Source: a virus. Taken from it: a stretch of DNA of 48,773 bases. Made by a program: the position numbers and the translations under genes. Every line of letters starts with the position of its first letter. The stretch's first letter is position 1. The notes under the pieces were generated by a model. It was not told the origin of the DNA and did no database searches. It saw only the letters and a list, made by a program, of their open reading frames with translations. This document shows positions 45,231 to 48,773 of this stretch, piece after piece. The stretch spans positions 1 through 48,773 of the IMG/VR virus record IMGVR_UViG_3300026319_000008; one strand, 5' to 3'.

Positions 45231-45683
45231 TTATGAGACCGAGGAGCAGATGTAAGAAATCTGCGAACTCGGGTTGGAGGTTTGGGTGATAGTCAGTGCG
45301 GTTGTGCTGGTGGCCCATGACATCGCGGCCAAGGGACCAGTTTTCCACGAGACAATGCAGTTAGGCGCGGTCACATATGCACGGCCGAAGGTCACGACGC
45401 AAGAGGTAGAAGCGGTGGTGCCCGCGGTGATGGTGCCAGCGAAGTCTGTACCGACAAGGGTAGGTGAGCCGCCAGTGATACAAGCAGAGAGTACTGGGAT
45501 AGGTCCAGCGGCGCCGGTGCTAAGAATATGCCCCGGGAAGTAGACGTTGTTGGTAGTGTCAACGCCGAAGGCACCAGAGGCATCCTGTGAGAGTTGGATA
45601 GCTTTGGTGATAGATTGAGCAAAGGCTAGCCCGCCAGCAAGGGCAAGGATCAGTAACGCTGGAAAGATATGTCGTCGCATCAT
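45231..45683 (-). CDS. Exported fibre C-terminal-type protein (150 aa)
   Basis: Signal peptide MMRRHIFPALLILALAGGLA then FA|Q. The mature chain contains CVVTFGRAYVTAPNCIVSWK and TALTITQTSNPSSQISYICS, the C-terminal module of many phage tail fibres, and has four Cys. A short YFPGHILSTG segment precedes it, as in fibre shafts. Start overlaps the upstream stop as ATGA. Confidence 0.78.
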   Translation of the reverse strand: MMRRHIFPALLILALAGGLAFAQSITKAIQLSQDASGAFGVDTTNNVYFPGHILSTGAAGPIPVLSACITGGSPTLVGTDFAGTITAGTTASTSCVVTFGRAYVTAPNCIVSWKTGPLAAMSWATSTTALTITQTSNPSSQISYICSSVS

Positions 45684-46147
45684 TGGATCCTATACCAGAT
45701 TTTGGAGGAAGCTTTATACTGCCAAGTGGGGAAGGAGGCGTTGGCAGTGAGGGTTTGAGTAGTGAAGGTGGTAGTGAGTGTGTCGCCGGTGCCAGCGGTT
45801 ACGGTGACCAAGGTGGTCAGAGTGGTGTCAGTGCATAGGCGTATGAAGGCACCATCAGCAGGTGCAGCAACGAGTGTGACGGCCCAAGTGGTTGGGGCAG
45901 TGCCGACCCAACAAAGGGTACCAGCAGTCGCGGTTGAGGTTGCAGCGCCAGAGCCGGATTTAGTGAAGATTGGCTCCGAGCCGCGGACGGTATTGATACC
46001 GATGTACGAACCGGGTCCACCGGGGCCTTGGCCGACAACCCAAACTTCGTTACCGGAGATGCCGGTCTGGACAACAGGTTGAGCAAGCACGGCGAGTGGG
46101 ATTATAAGTCCCACTGCCAATGCGGCCCATAAGAGCCTTTTGTTCAT
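45680..46147 (-). CDS. Exported fibre-like protein (155 aa)
   Basis: Signal peptide MNKRLLWAALAVGLIIPLAV then LA|Q. The mature part, GNEVWVVGQGPGGPGSYIGI, AGTLCWVGTAPTTWAVTLVA, FIRLCTDTTLTTLVTVTAGT and KIWYRIQ, is a beta-sandwich module common at fibre ends. Two Cys. GGGAG lies seven bases before the ATG. First gene of the exported array after the capsid genes. Confidence 0.78.
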   Translation of the reverse strand: MNKRLLWAALAVGLIIPLAVLAQPVVQTGISGNEVWVVGQGPGGPGSYIGINTVRGSEPIFTKSGSGAATSTATAGTLCWVGTAPTTWAVTLVAAPADGAFIRLCTDTTLTTLVTVTAGTGDTLTTTFTTQTLTANASFPTWQYKASSKIWYRIQ

Positions 46148-46158
46148 TTCTGATCTCC

Positions 46159-46698
46159 CTAGTTCGCAACCGTTATGCCAGCCGGGTAGTTAGAATAGAG
46201 TCCGGTTGGGCCAACGATTTGATCATCACGATCGAGCACGATCTGGGCTTCGAGGGCACCAGCGGTGTGTGTGCCGACGGTGATGTAGCGCAGGCGCAAG
46301 AAGCGAGGAACGACTTGGCCTGCTGCGGGGCGTGGGACATCAATGTTCGCAAGTTGCATACCGGCGACCAAGGTGGCTTCGACTACGGCGGCCGAGAGCC
46401 ACATGATGGTGTAGGAGCCAGGCAGGCCTGAGCCGTTGTCCGGGGCGCCGGAGAGTTCCAACTGAAGTGACGTGCCCGAGGCAAAGGCCGTGGTGACCAA
46501 TGCCGAGAGCTTCATTGTTGGGTCGTCACCGACGCCAATGTCACGGGCACCACCGCCGAGAGCGGAGGATGGAATGCCTGAAATCACACCAAGGTCGATG
46601 ATATTCGATGCGACCTGAGTGCCGGTGGTGGGGCTATCTAAGTTGGCTGCTGCGCCGCCCAAGCCACCTGAGAAGGTGAGTAGGTTGTCAAGAATCAT
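46159..46698 (-). CDS. Bbp16-like virion protein (179 aa)
   Basis: MILDNLLTFSGGLGGAAANL, DLGVISGIPSSALGGGARDI, LQLELSGAPDNGSG and AGMQLANIDVPRPAAGQVVP with RFLRLRYITVGTHTAGALEA match the Bbp16 family found next to the major capsid protein in Bordetella phage BPP-1 and relatives, where it is a capsid cement or decoration protein. No signal peptide and no Cys. GGAG lies six bases upstream. Expected in many copies per capsid. Confidence 0.85.
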   Translation of the reverse strand: MILDNLLTFSGGLGGAAANLDSPTTGTQVASNIIDLGVISGIPSSALGGGARDIGVGDDPTMKLSALVTTAFASGTSLQLELSGAPDNGSGLPGSYTIMWLSAAVVEATLVAGMQLANIDVPRPAAGQVVPRFLRLRYITVGTHTAGALEAQIVLDRDDQIVGPTGLYSNYPAGITVAN

Positions 46699-46710
46699 GA
46701 CTGGCTCCGA

Positions 46711-47754
46711 TCAAGTTACTTGGGCTTCGTTGTTGAGGACAGCATCGCAGGTACGAACCGGGATGCTACGGAAGGTGGTGACCACTTTACCGTTGAACTC
46801 TTCAAGGCGAAGCAAGACGTTGGTCTTATTCATCGCTTGAAGGTCAAGGTAGGTGCGGATAATGCGGTTGCAGTAGATGTGCACTCGGCCCATGTTTGCG
46901 CGGACCTCGGGGGTGTCTGAGGTTTGGATCGCGGTCGCTTGGGAAGGGGCAGTGGGCAGGCGATAGAGTCCGCGGACGATCAAGTTGATTAAGTTCGCGG
47001 CGCTGACGCCGGTCAGTTGAGTCACATCGATGTTCGCGATGCGGGCGGTGTATCGCCAATCGCGAAGGGTGAGGCCGACTTCCCACTTGAAGTGGTCACG
47101 GTAGGCTTGGAAGGTGTTGCCAGAGGCATCCTGCACGGGCCACTCACCCATGTCACGATGCTGGAGGCCGGTGATCTTGCCCTTCGGGAAGATACCGTGG
47201 ATGGTGTCCGAACCCCACGTGACAATCCATAGGGAGGTGTTGGTGTTGGAAGTGCCGCCCGCGTCAAGGACGTTTGCTGCGGTCTGTGAATTTGTGGCGT
47301 TGATGGTAGAGTAACGCGGGGCGAGGCCTGTGAAGCGCTCGGGGTTGATGTGCTGGTTGCCATAGATGAATGCTGCGGCGACCTGTTGCGACATACCTTC
47401 GAGGAACGCACGGACTTCGGAGAGGCGGAACTCAGCGGTGTTACCGTTGAGGTCAGCGATGTCTTTGTCGATCACGGCGTAGGTTTCGAGGTTGCCAACG
47501 GTGTCGACGATTTGTGCGGTGGTTGACTTGGCGTTTGGGACGCCTAAGTTGAGCAGGCGCCAAGTGGCCTGCGGGAGCCCAGTGCGGACGGTGGTTTTGT
47601 GTCCAGTGGGCAGGTTGCCTTCCATGACGAGGATGTCATCAAGGATTTCGTTGGTTTGGGAGAGGAGTTCGATGATTGAGGCTACACGATAACCGTCATC
47701 CATCCTCTTCGCCCAATCGGCGTAGGTTAGCGCCAGTGAGCCAATGGTGGCCAT
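46711..47754 (-). CDS. Major capsid protein (347 aa)
   Basis: LALTYADWAKRMDDGYRVAS, LLSQTNEILDDILVMEGNLP, TGHKTTVRTGLPQATWRLLN and AFIYGNQHINPERFTGLAPR are hallmark segments of the HK97-fold capsid family of BPP-1 (Bbp17) and related phages. Full length, with no visible prohead protease site. It lies between scaffold and Bbp16-like genes. GGAG about 10 nt before the ATG forms part of a hairpin arm (47768-47835), so translation could be tuned by that structure. Confidence 0.92.
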   Translation of the reverse strand: MATIGSLALTYADWAKRMDDGYRVASIIELLSQTNEILDDILVMEGNLPTGHKTTVRTGLPQATWRLLNLGVPNAKSTTAQIVDTVGNLETYAVIDKDIADLNGNTAEFRLSEVRAFLEGMSQQVAAAFIYGNQHINPERFTGLAPRYSTINATNSQTAANVLDAGGTSNTNTSLWIVTWGSDTIHGIFPKGKITGLQHRDMGEWPVQDASGNTFQAYRDHFKWEVGLTLRDWRYTARIANIDVTQLTGVSAANLINLIVRGLYRLPTAPSQATAIQTSDTPEVRANMGRVHIYCNRIIRTYLDLQAMNKTNVLLRLEEFNGKVVTTFRSIPVRTCDAVLNNEAQVT

Positions 47755-47767
47755 GTGAGGTTGTCTC

Positions 47768-47835
47768 CAGAGAGGTTAAGCTTAAGGTGACGTATCATTC
47801 GTTTCCAGTCTGAGCTTTGCTGTTCAACCTCTCTG
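47768..47835 (-). repeat. Inverted repeat in the scaffold-capsid gap
   Basis: CAGAGAGGTT (47768-47777 on the plus strand) and AACCTCTCTG (47826-47835) are perfect complements around a 48-nt loop. TTAAGCTTAA, a ten-base palindrome, lies at 47776-47785. In the leftward message the second arm abuts the capsid gene's GGAG. It could be a partial terminator, an RNase site or a stability element that sets the capsid-to-scaffold ratio. Confidence 0.65.
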
Positions 47836-47843
47836 AGGTCCGG

Positions 47844-48602
47844 TTACGATAGATTGGGGTAGAGGGCCTGTGCAGGCGAGGGCGGCTTGGTGCTCGGGGC
47901 CTGTTGGCCGTGTGCGGAGGGACCCTTGCCGGTAATGTGGGTGCCTTCGCCGATGAGTTGTGAGAGCTTCCAGAAGACCTTGATGAAGGCGGGGTTGTCG
48001 CCTGCGCCAGTGAGGTCCATAACGTCTTTGAATTCATTGGCGAGTTTGGCGTCGCCTAGGCTGCCTAGGGCACGACCCATATCGATCTTAATCGCGTCTA
48101 AGCCTGACTTGCCACCCTTAGAATATGATTGCATCTCGGTATCAGCACTGACCTTGCTGCGCCAGTCGGTGCGCAAGGCTTCGTAGGTGGCTTGGGGGCC
48201 CTTTGCAGCCTCGATCATTTGCCCCGTGTGAAAGTCGACGAGCTTTTGGGCTTGGTCTTGGGTAAGGCCGAGTTCTTTGAAGATGGGGCTGGCGGCCTCG
48301 ATGGTCTTTGGGTCGATCGTGTAGCCGTCGGGGGCGGTGAACGCGGTGTAAACGTCGGGAGCTTTGGCATCGGGCTTGGTCTCCTCGGTCTTTGCTTCGG
48401 GCTTGGTGAGAACTGTGGTGCCGTCTTTGGTTTCAGTGGTCCCAACCGGATCGACCGGTGCCGTCGTTGGTTCCGTCGTAGGGGTTGTAGTCTGGGTCGC
48501 TGTCGTCTGTGTTACGTCCCTCGCGTCCGTCAGGGTCCCCGTCGCGTCCCTCATCGGCTGACCTTCGGTTGGTGCTTGCGTCGTTACTGATGTGTCGCTC
48601 AT
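47844..48602 (-). CDS. Scaffolding protein (252 aa)
   Basis: Guides capsid assembly and leaves before packaging. A Thr/Pro-rich disordered N-terminus of about 85 residues (TTATQTTTPTTEPTTAPVDP) precedes a helical core, YTAFTAPDGYTIDPKTIEAA and LGLTQDQAQKLVDFHTGQMI, and a conserved LANEFKDVMDLTGAGDNPAF, typical of Bbp18-like scaffolds upstream of the capsid gene. GGGAA precedes the ATG. Its first 170 nt overlap the preceding Bbp19-like gene. Confidence 0.85.
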   Translation of the reverse strand: MSDTSVTTQAPTEGQPMRDATGTLTDARDVTQTTATQTTTPTTEPTTAPVDPVGTTETKDGTTVLTKPEAKTEETKPDAKAPDVYTAFTAPDGYTIDPKTIEAASPIFKELGLTQDQAQKLVDFHTGQMIEAAKGPQATYEALRTDWRSKVSADTEMQSYSKGGKSGLDAIKIDMGRALGSLGDAKLANEFKDVMDLTGAGDNPAFIKVFWKLSQLIGEGTHITGKGPSAHGQQAPSTKPPSPAQALYPNLS

Positions 48603-48773
48603 TGGATTCCCTCATGGCTTGAATGTAGTAGTCGGGGCAGTGGATCATAATGTCGGCGAGGAGGCTGAGGCCAACATTGCGCTGACCCTCGGCGAAGGCG
48701 GATTGGAGTGGGTCGCCTGCGAAGGTCGAGGCGAAGATGTGGCAGGAGCCAAGTAGATCCCACATCCATTGAC
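48433..48773 (-). CDS. Bbp19-like phage protein, possibly partial at the window edge
   Basis: MWDLLGSCHIFASTFAGDPL, QSAFAEGQRNVGLSLLADIM and HCPDYYIQAMRESNER match the Bbp19-like domain carried between portal and scaffold in BPP-1-like phages. The frame stays open to the right edge, so the ATG at 48765 may not be the true start. The C-terminal 55 residues are acidic and disordered and are encoded in another frame over the scaffold start, a long overlap. Role in virion assembly is presumed from position. Confidence 0.75.
   Translation of the reverse strand, partial: QWMWDLLGSCHIFASTFAGDPLQSAFAEGQRNVGLSLLADIMIHCPDYYIQAMRESNERHISNDASTNRRSADEGRDGDPDGREGRNTDDSDPDYNPYDGTNDGTGRSGWDH

Noticed and set aside
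22754-48773. Search for a diversity-generating retroelement, prompted by the BPP-1-like capsid genes
   Set aside because: No reverse transcriptase motifs (such as YxDD) and no template/variable repeat pair were seen in this window.

Overview
The window is almost all of the genome of a short-tailed (podovirus-type) phage of a Gram-negative bacterium, probably a proteobacterium. The evidence is a T7-like head-tail connector portal, TerS/TerL, a capsid block in the order Bbp19-like / scaffold / major capsid / Bbp16-like as in Bordetella phage BPP-1, gp11- and gp12-like tail tube proteins, and a T7-like set of ejection proteins. No integrase, repressor, tRNA gene, CRISPR array, reverse transcriptase or RNA polymerase was recognised. 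Promoters look like host sigma70. The host genus cannot be told from the sequence alone.

Layout. (1) 1-5417, minus strand: packaging operon read leftward, TerS > small genes > TerL > small genes > portal. The portal runs off the left edge. Upstream lie a GIY-YIG nuclease gene, a secreted collagen-like protein with its own promoter, and one small conserved gene. (2) 5418-7854: a divergent control region with sigma70 promoters, a 62-bp long-stem inverted repeat, two structured non-coding stretches and most copies of a directional repeat, TTGACCATCACAGGAAACAT. (3) 5972-22757, plus strand: early and replication genes, mostly small and joined by ATGA/TAATG overlaps. They include zinc-ribbon proteins, 27-residue membrane microproteins, a UvrD-like helicase, a RecB/Cas4-like nuclease, a Sak4-like ATPase with a partner protein, a DUF6378 protein, a family-A DNA polymerase split over two genes with a UDG-like N-terminus, and a DUF3987-like ATPase. 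(4) 22754-48773, minus strand: late operon read leftward. From the right edge: Bbp19-like, scaffold, capsid, Bbp16-like, a run of exported fibre/lectin-like proteins, tail tube genes, GNAT-like protein, ejection proteins, endolysin and holin-like genes.

The portal leaves the left edge and its usual upstream neighbour in the morphogenesis map (Bbp19-like) enters at the right edge. The window is therefore probably a circularly permuted or circular genome cut inside the portal gene, missing at least the portal C-terminus.

The most unusual content is a set of ten genes (nine at 38313-46147 plus the collagen-like gene at 4641) whose products begin with Sec-type signal peptides. Eight have an A/V-x-A|Q cleavage site, and every predicted mature chain has an even number of cysteines. 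This suggests a phage-encoded, exported, disulfide-bonded set of fibre/lectin modules. The second is the repeat family and its 14-nt perfect complement at 7542-7555, which could form an RNA-based regulatory circuit between the early and packaging transcripts.
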